DNA of 64,000 nt from Axinella damicornis (Eukaryota; Porifera; Demospongiae; Axinellida; Axinellidae): contig OZ007517.1 of NCBI GenBank assembly GCA_963931865.1, positions 7,738,676 to 7,802,675 on the forward strand, read 5' to 3'. Positions 12,266 through 24,900 of the stretch are shown here, piece after piece (within the stretch, counting starts at the first letter, position 1; every line of letters begins with the position of its first letter). The position numbers and the translations under genes are program-made. The notes under the pieces are model-generated. The model did no database searches. It saw only the letters and a list, made by a program, of their open reading frames with translations, and was not told where the DNA came from.

Positions 12266-12614
12266 CCTGCTACATAAATTTTATCGAATGGGAGGGGCTG
12301 CTCACATGCTATTATTACCATTACATCCTTCAATATTAATCAGAGAGGGAGCTTTGCATCGGTCTCAGTACTAGACCTGCAATGCACATGTTGTAGTATA
12401 TGTGCTACCTTCTGGATTTGTAGGCACTAATGTGTTCCTTTGTAATCAATCACCTTATGTGTGGTATTTGATGTTATAGCTTTTGCATAAAAGGCCTGTT
12501 TTCTGTTTTGTACGTGGGTTATACATGTTGAGAAGTTATAATTGAGTTGTTGTTGTTGTTGAGTATGAAATCCGAGTCGTGAGCAGTAGCCCTGATAGTA
12601 CAATAACAGCCCTA

Positions 12615-12845
12615 CATCACATACCTGACGTGTGGCTAGGTGGAGCTAACGGTGGCACAGTCAATAAGTCAGTACCCAATCATGGAGGATCAGGCAGACA
12701 TAACACAATCAAAGGCATTGTCTGGACACTGCATCACATATTTACCTGATGTGTGACTAGGTGGAGCTAACGGTGGCACAGTCAATAAGTCAGTACCCCA
12801 ATCGTGGAGGATCAGGCAGACATAACACAATCATTGTCTGGACAA
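12615..12845. repeat. Tandem duplication, period about 117 bp, two copies
   Basis: Two copies share the segments GGTGGAGCTAACGGTGGCAC and GGATCAGGCAGACATAACAC with a few differences. It ends just before the sulfotransferase stop codon, so it may form part of that gene's 3' UTR. Confidence 0.85.
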
Positions 12846-12854
12846 CTACATACA

Positions 12855-14132
12855 TCAACTGTTGTGCAGCTCACTGAGTGTGTTTATATACCTATGAAAA
12901 AATGGATAATCTTTTATTTGATTGCTCACGTACTTGAGAGCCTCAGGGGTCCACTTCACCCAGTTCCTTGTTCTAGACATGGACCTGTATGTCTTGTCAT
13001 AGCACAACTGGAGATACTCCTCCGTACACTCCAGGTCAAGGAACTCACAAATAATTTTCATTGTACTTTTGGGATCTTGAATAAAATCTTCATCGTAGAT
13101 TTCCAATACTGTCAAATTACAAGCTTCGGTCATGTTCTTTGAACCCTCGGCACGCTTGAACTGTTCTTTAGACATAGACATGAGCATTTCTGGGTTATCA
13201 TACTTTCTATCTTCTGATGCTGCTATTTTACGTGCTGGTGCGTTTGGAGACTGTTCGTATGCAGCAGTATACAGTACTTGAGTTGCTATCATATCGTATG
13301 GATTTCGAACGACGTGGATGGTATGAACGGGTATTTGGACAGTCTCCACCAGTTGCCTGTAACTTTTCTGTACGGTTTCCGGTGATTCGTGGTAAAGATA
13401 AGATACTTTCCCTCCAGATTTATCGCCAATCACTCTGAGTCGACTAAACTGACCTTGCCAAGTGGCTTTCATCTGCAGTGTATATCCTTTTTTATCTTCC
13501 TTCGAGCTTCTCCAACCCGTGGTAACGTCATCGTAACTGTCTTTGTAGAGTGCGTTGAAAAGGAAAGCTTTATTTGTCAGCTTTGCAGCTTGCTGAGGCC
13601 ACTTTTCAAAAACCATGAATTCATGTGCAATAATCATGTCTGGATGAGCATCCATCATGCTTCCTATAATACTATGGCCGCTCCTGGGATAGCCAATGAA
13701 AAAGACAAACTTTTCAACTCCATCAACATCTTTCTGAGCAAGAGGCGTGAACGTTTTGGCAGCAGGAGGGGGTGGCATGGTAGAAATTAGTAGAGGACTA
13801 GTTAGAGGTTGGGTGAATAAGGTGGGAGTATCTGGTGAATCATATCTTTTCTTGCTCACATCTACGTTTGACGTGGGATGAACTGCAGCCACAATTTTTG
13901 ATGACATAGGCACGTGCAACCGAAAATGGTGCGGGCCTGGGAACGAGCCAGCATCATATACAAATGGCGTGACAGGACTATGATCAACAGGAGACTCAGG
14001 GGAAGCTACCTGGCGATATGAAGTTGAGAAATGGGCTTCCACGGCAGGATTGACCCATGAGTAGAAGAACAATGTGGTCGCAAACACTACGGACGCAAGT
14101 ATGCCGAATTTTACGATCTGCCTCATCTCCAT
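12855..14132 (-). CDS. Golgi-type membrane sulfotransferase (carbohydrate sulfotransferase-like), single exon
   Basis: A 425-residue type II membrane protein predicted to transfer sulfate from PAPS to a glycan in the Golgi. A short basic N-terminus is followed by a signal-anchor at about residues 7-27 and a Pro/Ser/Thr-rich stem to about residue 135. The catalytic domain has the 5'-phosphosulfate loop GYPRSGHS at 147-154, DAHPDMIIAHE at 161-171, IGDKSGGK at 235-242 and the 3'-phosphate motif VVRNPYDMIAT at 274-284. The C-terminal part carries the DPKSTMKIICEFLDLECTEE-type helix seen in many sulfotransferases. It is intronless, unlike its neighbours, which is common for this enzyme class. Acceptor specificity cannot be told. 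The start chosen is the first Met before the signal-anchor. Confidence 0.9.
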   Translation of the reverse strand: MEMRQIVKFGILASVVFATTLFFYSWVNPAVEAHFSTSYRQVASPESPVDHSPVTPFVYDAGSFPGPHHFRLHVPMSSKIVAAVHPTSNVDVSKKRYDSPDTPTLFTQPLTSPLLISTMPPPPAAKTFTPLAQKDVDGVEKFVFFIGYPRSGHSIIGSMMDAHPDMIIAHEFMVFEKWPQQAAKLTNKAFLFNALYKDSYDDVTTGWRSSKEDKKGYTLQMKATWQGQFSRLRVIGDKSGGKVSYLYHESPETVQKSYRQLVETVQIPVHTIHVVRNPYDMIATQVLYTAAYEQSPNAPARKIAASEDRKYDNPEMLMSMSKEQFKRAEGSKNMTEACNLTVLEIYDEDFIQDPKSTMKIICEFLDLECTEEYLQLCYDKTYRSMSRTRNWVKWTPEALKYVSNQIKDYPFFHRYINTLSELHNS

Positions 14133-15749
14133 CTAAGAACAATGGGCGCGGGCGTAGTTGTAGTGCACGTGTAGTCTCATGCCCAGGCCACACCCCCCTC
14201 GAGGGGGTGTGGTCTACGGGCCCGGGACCGGGACGATTCTGGATCTAGTCTCGCTACAGGGTGTGGCGAGAGGCTGGCTCGCGAGAGGTACTACTGACTT
14301 CGATTGGTGATGAGGACAATATCGGTTTACTATAAATTATCTATGGTTTACTATATTAGTGGCACTTTGGGGTGTCCCGATAGTGGCTGCCCGTTACATG
14401 AGTTACAACCTGTATGACGGTGAATCACTTGTGTTGTGGCATAATTGCACTGGTGGTCAACAACATCCTGATCCGATTCAGAAACCACTCCAATTTTTCT
14501 TCATTGCCGAATGTAGTCCTACCTAATGGCCCCATCTGTCTGTGAAAACTGAGATGTAGCTAGCTAGAGACTGCTCTGTCAGATCAGTATATTTTAATGA
14601 CAGACAATTAACATAGCTAGCTAGAGCATAGATAATATAGTAAAAATACTCCCTAGTATATTATCTATGGCTAGAGGTCATGTAGCTAGTTGTTTCTTTT
14701 AATATACCACACTTGAGATTGCCACAGAACTCAAATAACAGATACCCAATACCTCACCACTGGCTGGTGTTGGGACTGCTGATACCATTATCAGCTACAT
14801 GGCAATGGGTAGCTATGAACTTTCTATGTGTACACCCAGTCATAGTAAACACTAGCCTCGTTCCCTGGCCGGCGCCTGGGAACGAGACAGTTGCAGCAAT
14901 TTCCAAATCACATATATACCCAAGCATTGTTTATTACTATGTGGATAACAGCTAGACTGTGTGACTAATATTGGCATAACTGAATAGATATAGGTATTCA
15001 ATGATAAGTGCATATGTTCACATTATTTTGCACACCATGCAGGACAGGATTGCAGGACAGCCCCATGCAAGGCCTTGATTATCGAGCTAGAGAAAATTGG
15101 TCTAGCTTGATAGACTACTTTACAAGTAGCTTTGACCCTTAATGTTGAATGCCCAAGCAATGGATTGTTCCTCAGGGACTGCTCACCATGAATTAATGGT
15201 AATTAGATATCCCATCAATACACCTGTCTGATGGCGGAGTACCTATAACATCACAAATTGAAATTTATAGACATAACTAGCTGGCTGTTGTCTAGCTATA
15301 TAATTATATACAATAGAAGAACTCATCCAGGCATGCCAACACACCATAGGATAGCTAATCAGACAGTATACTTATACTCAATCTGGGATTGCATGTTGAC
15401 CTATGCATACAAGGGTTGTTGTCATAGCAAAAGAAACCTGGAATTTCATTTTAGTGGAATAAGAGCTATTAGACACGCCATGCAGAGTAACGTGGATTCA
15501 ATAAGTCAGATTTCCACATAATTCATAAACTACTTGCATCTGTTGTAGGAAGTTCAGAAAATGATTAAAAGGTACACAAATATTTGAGTGGAGCATAACT
15601 ATATAACACAACAATACACATGGGTGTCAATAACGCAAACAGCACAACAAATACGTTGATACCAAATCACAACAAAGAAACCGGATGTCAACAACAACCC
15701 AACATTACTGTATGGAACATGAGCTAGCTGCACTAAAACCACATACATG
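14133..15749. other. Intergenic, repeat-bearing; no gene seen
   Basis: Contains a GC-rich palindrome at 14171-14235 related to the TAGTCTCGTGCCCAG transposon end, an inverted pair around 14627-14672 (ATAGATAATATA with its inverse) and a TAGCCTCGTTCCC palindrome at 14853-14889. Otherwise AT-rich sequence with GCTAGCTAG-type low complexity. No supported exon. Confidence 0.5.
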
Positions 15750-15754
15750 CATAG

Positions 15755-15858
15755 TGCCGGAGGTTCCAGGAACTAGGCTTGTGCTTTTCACTCTGATTTC
15801 ACAGCTTCTGAGTGGATGGCTGGTGTCCAGTCCATTCTCTGAAGAGTAAAGCCCTTGT
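15755..15858 (-). CDS. Possible terminal exon, unidentified
   Basis: On the minus strand a good acceptor (TTTGTAG) precedes an open stretch of about 23 codons, beginning DKGFTLQRMDWTPAIHSE and ending in TGA. It is downstream of the ankyrin gene on the same strand and could be its last exon. However, its open frame needs phase 0 entry while the last ankyrin exon would exit in phase 2. Weak call. Confidence 0.2.
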
Positions 15859-16047
15859 CCTACAAACAGAAGATTAGTGCTAGCTGACTATAGCTTCTTT
15901 CTAGGTCACAGTGTGTGAACATGGTAAATATGCTCTGGCCACAAGCAACAGCTTCTAAAACGAACTATCGTAAAGTCAGTAGACTGTATTTTACGTATGT
16001 AGGGATAGACTGCACACAAAAGTTTCAAAATTCATCTCTGAGACCAG

Positions 16048-16370
16048 CCTCGTTCCCAGGCCTGCGACAGGGAAAAGAAAAGGGCCTGGTTTCCACTGTT
16101 TGCGCATGCACTCTGTGTGTGTGCATTAGACAGCTCTTGATTGCGCTCTCTCCTATGCCCTCAGGTGGAAATTCGGTGCTCCTGAATTGAGCTAGAACCC
16201 AGACCTGCGACTGAAAGATAGGATATTTTTGTGTGACTATACTGTTGGACAAGTTTAGAAAGCGTCGCACACTCAACCATGTGACTACAAAGACGTCATT
16301 TGCACCCTCCCCCTTATGAATACATGTTTGTTGCAAACAGGGGGAACCAGGCCCTTTTCTCCTCATAATT
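16048..16370. mobile_element. Inverted-repeat element cut by the assembly gap
   Basis: Starts with the CAGCCTCGTTCCCAGGCCTG transposon end. Sequence at 16077-16103 (AAAAGGGCCTGGTTTCCACTG) returns inverted at 16338-16363 (CAGGGGGAACCAGGCCCTTTT). No ORF of interest. The right border cannot be seen. Confidence 0.5.
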
Positions 16371-16385
16371 ATCTAATGCATGTTG

Positions 16386-16585
16386 NNNNNNNNNNNNNNN
16401 NNNNNNNNNNNNNNNNNNNNNNNNNNNNNNNNNNNNNNNNNNNNNNNNNNNNNNNNNNNNNNNNNNNNNNNNNNNNNNNNNNNNNNNNNNNNNNNNNNNN
16501 NNNNNNNNNNNNNNNNNNNNNNNNNNNNNNNNNNNNNNNNNNNNNNNNNNNNNNNNNNNNNNNNNNNNNNNNNNNNNNNNNNNNN
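16386..16585. other. Assembly gap, 200 N
   Basis: Exactly 200 N. The round length suggests a placeholder of unknown true size. The sequence just left of it (16048-16370) is an inverted-repeat element whose arms share AAAAGGGCCTGGTTTCC with its inverse, so the gap probably reflects a collapsed repeat. Confidence 0.98.
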
Positions 16586-17307
16586 TACATATACCCCACC
16601 AGTTGCCAGCTAACCATTCAAGATATGCACAGCCTATAGATTACCAGATCTCAGATATCTCAGCTGGTTCATAGCATTAGAAGTCAGTCAACTTAAGTAA
16701 TTGTTGTGCTAGAATCCTTTGTGTAAACATCATTTTGGCAGATTTAGCGAGCACTAGTTCTTGCACCATTGCAAATGAACATTGGAGTGGCCCTAATAAA
16801 TGAATGCACTACTGGCGTCTAATCAAGAACATTAGGGAGCTGTCTTCGCATCAGTAATGAATTTAATGATGTCTCCATGGCCTTAAATGAGCAAAGGTGC
16901 GAACGGTCCATAGTTCTGTAGATTGCAGTGTCTTTCTCGCTGGAAAGTCACACAGTTAGCACATAAGGTGGCAACTGGCACAGGGAATGAGAGAGTGAAG
17001 TGGTGACAACGTTTGTTGAGAGAGGCAGTGGCGTAGGAAGTTGTTTTTTGGAAGGGGTGCACTACTCCTGAGTACGGCTACTGCCGAAGGCAGTGAATAG
17101 AGTTGTGAAGTGTCGATCTGTCCGCACGAAGCGCGGAAAAAAATTTTCACCTTCAATTTTCAGTTGTCTGGATGGGCTCTCGTGGCACCTTCGTGCTTTG
17201 CACTGCACTGTAACTGCTTTCTGCTTTCCCGTGTCATCCGAGGTGGAATGATACTATTACTACTAAACTATTATACTATTAGCTAAAACTCCTGAACTAG
17301 CAAGCAC

Positions 17308-18433
17308 TAGCCTCGTTCCCAGTCCCACGCCCAGCTTTTTGTCGCTTGCAGTACTGTAAAGCGGGGAGTAGTCTCGTGCCCAGACCACAACCCCCGAGGG
17401 GAGAGACGGTCTGGTGAACAAAGTCGAATTTCTTGGGCTTGAAGCATACTACGGAATGTGTAATCATTGTATAATCCCGTGGTGTTAAGTGCCTGCGAAA
17501 GCGTCTGCTGAAGGCTCCCGTGTCAACCAAGTACGATCATGGCTACTCATATCTGGAGAGAAGATGTACTAACCTTTTGCCGCTCACCCATGGCCCATAG
17601 AAGATCTTTGAAGCATCCTTCGCCGTCATGGAATCTGCTTCCCGTTCGTTTGGCAGTCCTTTCAGGCACTTTACTGGGGTCAAATGCGAAGAACGGCCCC
17701 TTAGGGGGCTAGGGCTAGCATTAGCTTGCACCTAGAGGGCCCTTCGTTGTACTTGATCCCTTTGCTGACCTCGCTTCCAAAGCTCAGTCTCAACTTGATC
17801 CCATAAGCGATGTCACAGGGCTCACAACTAGCACAATCGAGCGCAAAGGTCTTCAGAAGTTGTCGCCACGACGTAGCGTTGCCTTACACAGTCAGCGCTA
17901 AGGGCAAACTGGTATGGGAAAGGCTCTTGGCTGTTGTCTTCTCCAGCTTATGAGTATTCAAAGCGATTACTACGTAATTATTAACAATCTCGCGATCTCA
18001 TTGGTCCTAACCACATTCCGGTAATAAGCCCAAGAAATTCGACATCGTTCACCAGACCGTCTCTCCCCTCAGGGGTGTGGTCTGGGCACGAGACTAAGCG
18101 GGGCGTACATCTTCTCACGTGAGTGACGTCAAGGGTAGAAAGGGGTAGAAAGACCGGAAGGAGGCGTGGGCATACGTGGGTCTCAGAACAGCAAGAAGAG
18201 CGAAGGTACGAGGTAAAATACCACACGTATCTAGCTAGCGGGGGCGACTGTCATACTCACCGAGCATTGAACGTGTAGATGGTTGAATAACATGCGAAAC
18301 GTAGCATCTTCGTTCTGAAAATTTTGCCATTTTTCGATTACATCATGCTCACATGAGAAGATGTACCAGGCCCTCCCCGCTTTACCGTACTGCAAGCGAC
18401 GAAAAGCTGGGCGTGGGACTGGGAATGAGGCTA
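17308..18433. mobile_element. Inverted-repeat transposon with 9-bp TSD (outer element of a nested pair)
   Basis: Terminal inverted repeats of about 60 bases start TAGCCTCGTTCCCAGTCCC at the left and end with the inverse. Exact 9-bp target copies AGCAAGCAC lie at 17299-17307 and 18434-18442. A second element (17369-18096) sits inside, starting only 61 bases from the left end. No transposase ORF. A 9-bp duplication fits Mutator-like transposons, but this is inference from length alone. Confidence 0.85.
17369..18096. mobile_element. Inner inverted-repeat transposon nested in 17308-18433
   Basis: Ends TAGTCTCGTGCCCAGACCAC and inverse, with the arms continuing through CCCCGAGGGGAGAGACGGTC. Flanking 9-mers AGCGGGGAG (17360-17368) and AGCGGGGCG (18097-18105) match at 8 of 9. 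The target is inside the arm of the outer element, which shows the order of insertion. Confidence 0.8.
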
Positions 18434-18949
18434 AGCAAGCACATGGTCATTTCAGTTTCTCTCTGCTTCCACTAGAGTCCATAATAAGAAAAGGTGAAGG
18501 TTCAATGTTGTGATCTTATTATACGTTGAAGAATGCCATTAAGGTCAGAAAAATTGAAGTGGACAAAGCCGACGGTGCCGTAGCTAGCTAGCTCAGCTCT
18601 TCTGGTTGATAGCTAGATCTAGCCAGTGAGCTCCTCTGCAACAAGGGGGGCGCCAGCCCCTGGAGCCCCCCTGCTTCCTACGCCAGTGAGAGGGGCCAAG
18701 ACCCCGAAATGTGCAGCCAAAAATAAGACAGCAAAGTTCTGGCAAGGTTTCTCACATGCAAACAGTATTGCAGCATTACAGTACCACCTGATAGTGACCT
18801 TCAGGCAAGGAGTCAAACCACCATGCAGTCTAAAACATACCCTGATGCTTAGGTACAATGACAGTATAGAACCTAGCAGTACATTAATTTTATCCCAATC
18901 CTTGCTATCTACTAGCACTGGGAAATCAGTGTATCACTAATTCTACTGC

Positions 18950-21900
18950 TCACTGCAAATGTCCACTTTTAGCAGCCAGGTGCAAAGGAGTTCTGAGATT
19001 TTTATCCTCAGCATCCACTTGGACATCCTCCTCACCACCAAACCAGGACCGCTACAGAATAGTGAAGGTAAATATCCGGTTGTCAAGCTGCATGTACTTA
19101 AGTTTCTCAAATACTATAAATCTCATACAGTATGTGCTAGGGGGGCTCGAATTTTTATTATAACACTGCCCAAGGGACATATGTAATCACACTGGTGAAG
19201 CTCTAACTTTGTTCCCATGCAGCCATGGGTTAGTGAAGCTTGTAATCTTGAAGTGCCAGAATGTGACACATCAATTGCTGATATGAATGTGGCCCAACCT
19301 TAGGATATACACTGTATTAGCAGTGTGATGTTTGGCTTATGCACTCTTGGGGCTACACCTTTCGGGTTCGGTACTGTATAAGCCAAACTGCACTGACTGC
19401 TGTGCTACTTTCTATAACTTATCTCACAACACAGATGTCTAAGCAGTGTAGAGTAATGGAATCACAGCCAAACAATTCAATATTTCATACATAAATCTGC
19501 CAACGCACAAATAAGAAAGCCCTGCAAAAAGAGCTGACTGGATTTCACCTGTTTTGGCCTTGCTCCAAGCAGAGTCTCAACAATTTCATGGTGCCCACAG
19601 ATAGCAGCAAAATGGAGTGGAGTGTTACCGTCATCATCAATAGGTTTGGCAAGGTACTTGGTCCCTGTCTTTTCAGCCAGGATCTAGGATTAAGGATATT
19701 ATGTTATAATGTATATTACCATGTTTGGTACTAAATATGACTGTGACTATGATAGTGAGTCAGTGTGAAACCTAGCTATATATCAAAATTTAAAGTTGCT
19801 GTCATTTTGCTGTCATTAGTAATGCATCATTTTGTCACTTGGGAATCAATACCTGCATAAACTCATTATTATTTTCCACGATCGCTGGAAGAACTTCTTT
19901 TGCTAATATATGACTTTCAGTGCTTGCGTCGAGAAGTCTAGACAGCACGTCTTCACCCTGTTTTAGCACCACAGCTCTGGTTACAGATTTCCTCAAACTT
20001 GTTCTGATGGAGATAAGTTATGTTATCCATTAGCAGGCTAACAAGGGCCCATATCCCTCATTGTCAATGGATGCATAGAGATCATGCTCAGTATGTAACT
20101 TACTTGGGAAGCAGCAGTGAAATCACTGGTTTATGGTCATGTATGGCAGCAAGGATGACAGGAGTACGCCCCTTAGCGTCCTGAGTATCAAGACCTGCAC
20201 CCTTCTCCAGCAGTATGTTTGTGAGCTGCTCATTACCTCTTCTAGCACTGATGTGAATAGGAGTCTCTCCACTCTTGTTCACAGCAAGAACATTCGCATT
20301 CTTCTTGATCAGAAAATTCACAACATCTAGAGATCTATCCCAGTTCATACATGAAATGTGGAGAGGGGTGTCATTTTCGAGAGTTTGGGCCTCGCGCACT
20401 TCTTCTAAATCCAGTTGCTCTTCAAAAGCCTTCACAGTCATCAATAGGTTGTTTTGGCATGTACAATGCAGTGCAGTAAATCCGTTACAATCTCTGGCAT
20501 GTACAATTTTAGGATCCAGATTTAGCAACTGCTTCACAATCCTAAGAGCCAAAAATATATACAGCTTAATTAATCGTATAAGTAAACCTAATTAGGTACT
20601 TACTGATGATGACCATTCTCAGCTGCCAAGTGCAGAGGAGTTTGTTGTTTGGCATTGAGTGGACCCCACTTGATGTCAAACTTCTGTTCTACTATCAGTT
20701 CGATAAGTTTGGCTTTGCCAGTACTTGCAGCTATATGCAGTATAGTATTGCCATCCTGATCCTTGCAATCCGAGCACAGATGTCTTCCAGAGGTGCTTTT
20801 TAAAACAAGCTAATGAGTATCAGAAAAAGCATAGGAATGACACCATTGATCAAGATAGAAAAAAAAAGAATATTCAGGACAGCTCTGACTTACTCTTAGA
20901 AAATTCAGACTGGGTTTATCACACACACATGCAGCATTGAATGATGATTTCTCAACGGCAGCCATGTCTTTATCCATCATTTCTCTGAACAACGCATCAT
21001 TATTCCAAGCTGCAGCTACCATCAGTGGTGTGTACTTCTTGGAGTCCAGTGCACCTACATCAGCTCCACTAAACCACAAAGATATACAATGATTCTCAAG
21101 CAAGATTCACCATGTTGAGCACAAAGGATGAGGGATTAGCTTACCTTTGAAGGAGTCTAGTGACAATACTTGAATCATTTCCACAATAGCGAGCAGCGAG
21201 ATGCAGTGGCGTATTCTTTTTCATATCTGCAGTATTCACCTGATCAGGGTATGCGGACAGGAGAACTCTGACTACCTCAATGTACGCTTTCTGTACAGCC
21301 ATATGAATTGGAGTGATTCCATCTTTCGTGCCTTTAAGTTTAGCCTTATGTCTCACAAGTATCTCAATAACTTGTGCATATCCATTCTCAGATGCCACAT
21401 GCAATGGCGTTCGCATGCCATTATCGGCATCACTGGAATCAACCCACTGAGGCACCATGGTAGCAATTGCCTCGACAACCTGCTCGTGACCATTCTGACA
21501 TGCAAGGTGCATCGGAGTTAGTGTTCCACATTCGTACGGTATGCTATTGCGTCCGTAATATAAGATGAGTTGCTTCACCACCCTAAAGATTGGGGAGAAA
21601 CACAATGCTTGTAGCAGGTATTGCAATGCACAGCAAGTATGTAAGTGCCTGCTGCGAAGGGCTGACACGTCTCAACTACATAAAATTATGCCCACATCTG
21701 GTTGCTAGCTAATTAACCATCTGAATGCATGCATAGTTCATACTGCATAGCAGGTTACTTTTGTGGGTGGAAATCTTTGTGACATTAATGTAACATGGAA
21801 TACGAAATATGCGTATTACAATTCTTTGCACACTCAAGACAGTACAAGGCATGCATGAAATAACAATATATGGTGCGGTTGTTTCATCCCACTTCACCTG

Positions 21901-24900
21901 TGTTCAAGAAATGATACATTCACTGTAGATTGCATTGTTAACCATGCTCACTATGTCCAGTTAACACACATGGCAATCTTCACAGACTTAATCATATGTA
22001 TCGTGCCTAGGGTTATCTGTTTATAATTACCTCAGTCCATTAAGTTTTCTCCAATGTTACTATTGTTTCAAGAAAGTGTTACATTGTCATATGTTCATAT
22101 TATTTCATGTGAGGGTAATATTTTCTAAACTGGCTGATTGTTAACGTAATGCATTTACTAAACACAGCAGCGCAGTCAGCAACTTCTTATAGGAGATCAC
22201 TAAGAGAGCTAAGTTTCAATGTCACCATGACAATTTTATTCCCATTAGCTATACAGCACCAAGTACTTGTAAATTCAGTCCATGGTATTGATAATTATGC
22301 TATCTCAATGGTAAGTAGCTACCTAGGCAGTGAAACTCACTCAACATATCCTTTCTCAGCAGCTACGTGTAAGGGAGTTTTGTTTTCCTTGTTCTTGAGC
22401 TTGACACAATGCTGGAGTGGATAAAGGTATGCTAATTTGCCCTGCTGTGGCAGCTATGTTCCAGCAGAGCATACAAAGCTAATACTGATGTGGTCATGCT
22501 ACGGCAACATACACATGAAAAGCCAGATATGCGAGTCTGGAGTCATTATGTCATGTGGTGCCATAACTGTTCAAGCATACTTGTGTTGCGATGATATGTT
22601 ACAAGTAGTATTGATTGAATCTGACTTTAAGGAACAAATCATCTACCAAACCTTATATGATCTTTGTTCTTCATTTGCTCGCAACACCAGGTACACAGTC
22701 TTGACTAACCCGAAGGAAGCAGCGATATGGAGTGGAGTATTACCACTTCGGTCAAAACAGTCGAAACAGTTTCCAGCAGATTCGATCAAGAGCTGTTAGG
22801 AGACACAATCATAAACAGTATGTAACAGGTTCTGGATCACTCCTTTCATGGCCAAAATTACTGCAATTAGTTTTCCCAACACTGTGGATTATTTCACCAT
22901 TCCCTGTTTCTCATGTCCTTCCATTGTTATTTCCAGGAAGTTTAGAGAATAGGGCCAGCATGAGTAAATCCCACATTGACTACACACCTTTAGGAATTTC
23001 AGAGATATGTCTGTTTCTCCACCCCTAACAGCCTCAAACACTGCTCTCTTTACTTCCTCATTTCCACAGGCTTTAATCATCTGTGCACCTTGTCCATGTT
23101 TTGCTGCACTAATGAAGGCACTGCAGAAACTAGCGCCACTGTTGCAGAGCAAAGAAGGAGATAAACAAAGAGTGCACTCCCACAGTATAAAAGCTATGGA
23201 TGTGACACTTACTTCGAAATCAGCGGCCTAATCAATTCCTCGTGCCAATTTGTGACAGCATGGTTAAGTGGGGTATTTCCCTGTGTATCCTCGTGGTCGA
23301 CATCCGCTTTATTAGCCAATAGAAATTCTGCCACACTTATGTGTCCATTTTGGCAAGCAATGTGCAGTGGAGTCATTCCATCATCATCTTCGGGTGAAAT
23401 ATCACACTTGCCCTCGACAATCAACTCTTGGGCAATCCTAAACACACGAATAGTACAAGAATAAACAGCAAACAATCATTTGAAGGCAAAGGTTCTGCAA
23501 GATATACTTACCTGGTATTTCCCGTTGCTGCAGCAAGGTGCAAAGCAGTTCTACCAATATGGTTTTTACCGTTGCACTCCAAAGCCTTTGCCAAGAGTTT
23601 TACAACGGCCACATGATTGTTTTCAACTGCAACGTGCAGCGAAGTCATCCCTAAGTTATCTTGAGATAGACGCTCACATTTGTCTTCATTAATCAGTACC
23701 TTGACAGTTCTAAGCAGGGAAGAGTGCAATGTTAATGGCAAATGAATGCGGTAATAACTGAGTCAATATCCTTACGCATCAGATCCCCTCGCTGCAGCAA
23801 GATGCAGAGGAGTTCTACCCATTTTGTTCTTAGGGTTACAGTCAGTGCCTTTTGTCAGTAGGAGACTCACAGCCCCAACGTAATTGCACTCAGCAGCAAT
23901 GTGCAGTGGAGTGTTCCCAGAATGATCAGTAGAAGAAAGATTCTCAACTACTTTTGGCATTGCAAGAAGATCCTGGTGCGAATGAAGTACATACCAACAA
24001 TCAGTTGCAGGATTACGGAACAGAACTACTGTATATCTTCTAAAATTCGGCACTCCTACACCCCTTCACGCAAACGCACTGGTAAATGAACTGCGGTAAT
24101 AACTGAGTCTCTAATTTCAGCAAATGTATTTTCCAAATTTAATTTCTAATTCCAACACATTTTCGACAACTTACTGTCCTGGCCAAAAGAGATGACACAC
24201 ATAGGTGAGATTGCTGCTGTCTAAAGCCCCCAAGTGGCGAAAGCTCACAGACTTCTCTGAAAAGCTGTTGCTGATGTACGAGAACTCAGGGAAGGTATCA
24301 ACTGGCGATCACGATTGGCAGCCATGCATGTTGACCAGCACAGTCGGGAGGCCAACACAGCCCTGCGCTGAACCACGCTGGCAAACCTCCAAGTCTTGCC
24401 CTGACTCTAAGAGTCGACAGAGATGAGCATAGTGCAGCAAGGGGTGGGTATCAATCATATACAGCCTGTGGCACTGTAGCTATGTTTGAGATCGATTGCC
24501 TTCATATGGCAAAATTCCGACCAAGCTGCTAGTCGAAAGTATTAACAGTCTGTACCATTAGGAAAGATATTTAGCTACAGCTAGATATAGGCTTGCTGGT
24601 AGCTACTCGCTCTTGAAACTACGGTGACTGGCCACGGGTAGCACTTCTAGCAAATTACATGTACCACTAGTAACTTACTTGCAGTAAATTACTGCCACTT
24701 TTCGGATGGCTGATTGGTTGCAGCTGATCATGAGCTTGGGCAAGGGATAGAAGAGTACTCTTCAAAACTCTGGCACCTTCGTCTGTCTGTACCATCAGAT
24801 CGAAAGTCATTTCATGCTTTTGGACAGCTGCTACCATGAGAGGTGTGAGCCCATCTTTGTCCTGAGCATCAAGCTCTGCACCTCTGGATATAAATACATA

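Larger units (their letters stand above)
10448..12854. other. Intergenic region between RPTP and sulfotransferase, no gene recognised
   Basis: No spliced or long ORF with recognisable protein sequence. It holds a 23-bp minisatellite (11144-11281), one copy of the TAGCCTCGTTCCCAG transposon end (11605), a 300-bp inverted-repeat element (11965-12265) and a 117-bp tandem duplication (12615-12845). AATAAA at about 11516 could serve a long RPTP 3' UTR, but this is speculative. Confidence 0.6.

Noticed and set aside
14853..14889. Micro-element with 9-bp duplication
   Set aside because: The TAGCCTCGTTCCC/GGGAACGAGACA palindrome is clear, but the flanks AGTAAACAC and GTTGCAGCA do not match, so I do not list it among the TSD-supported cases.
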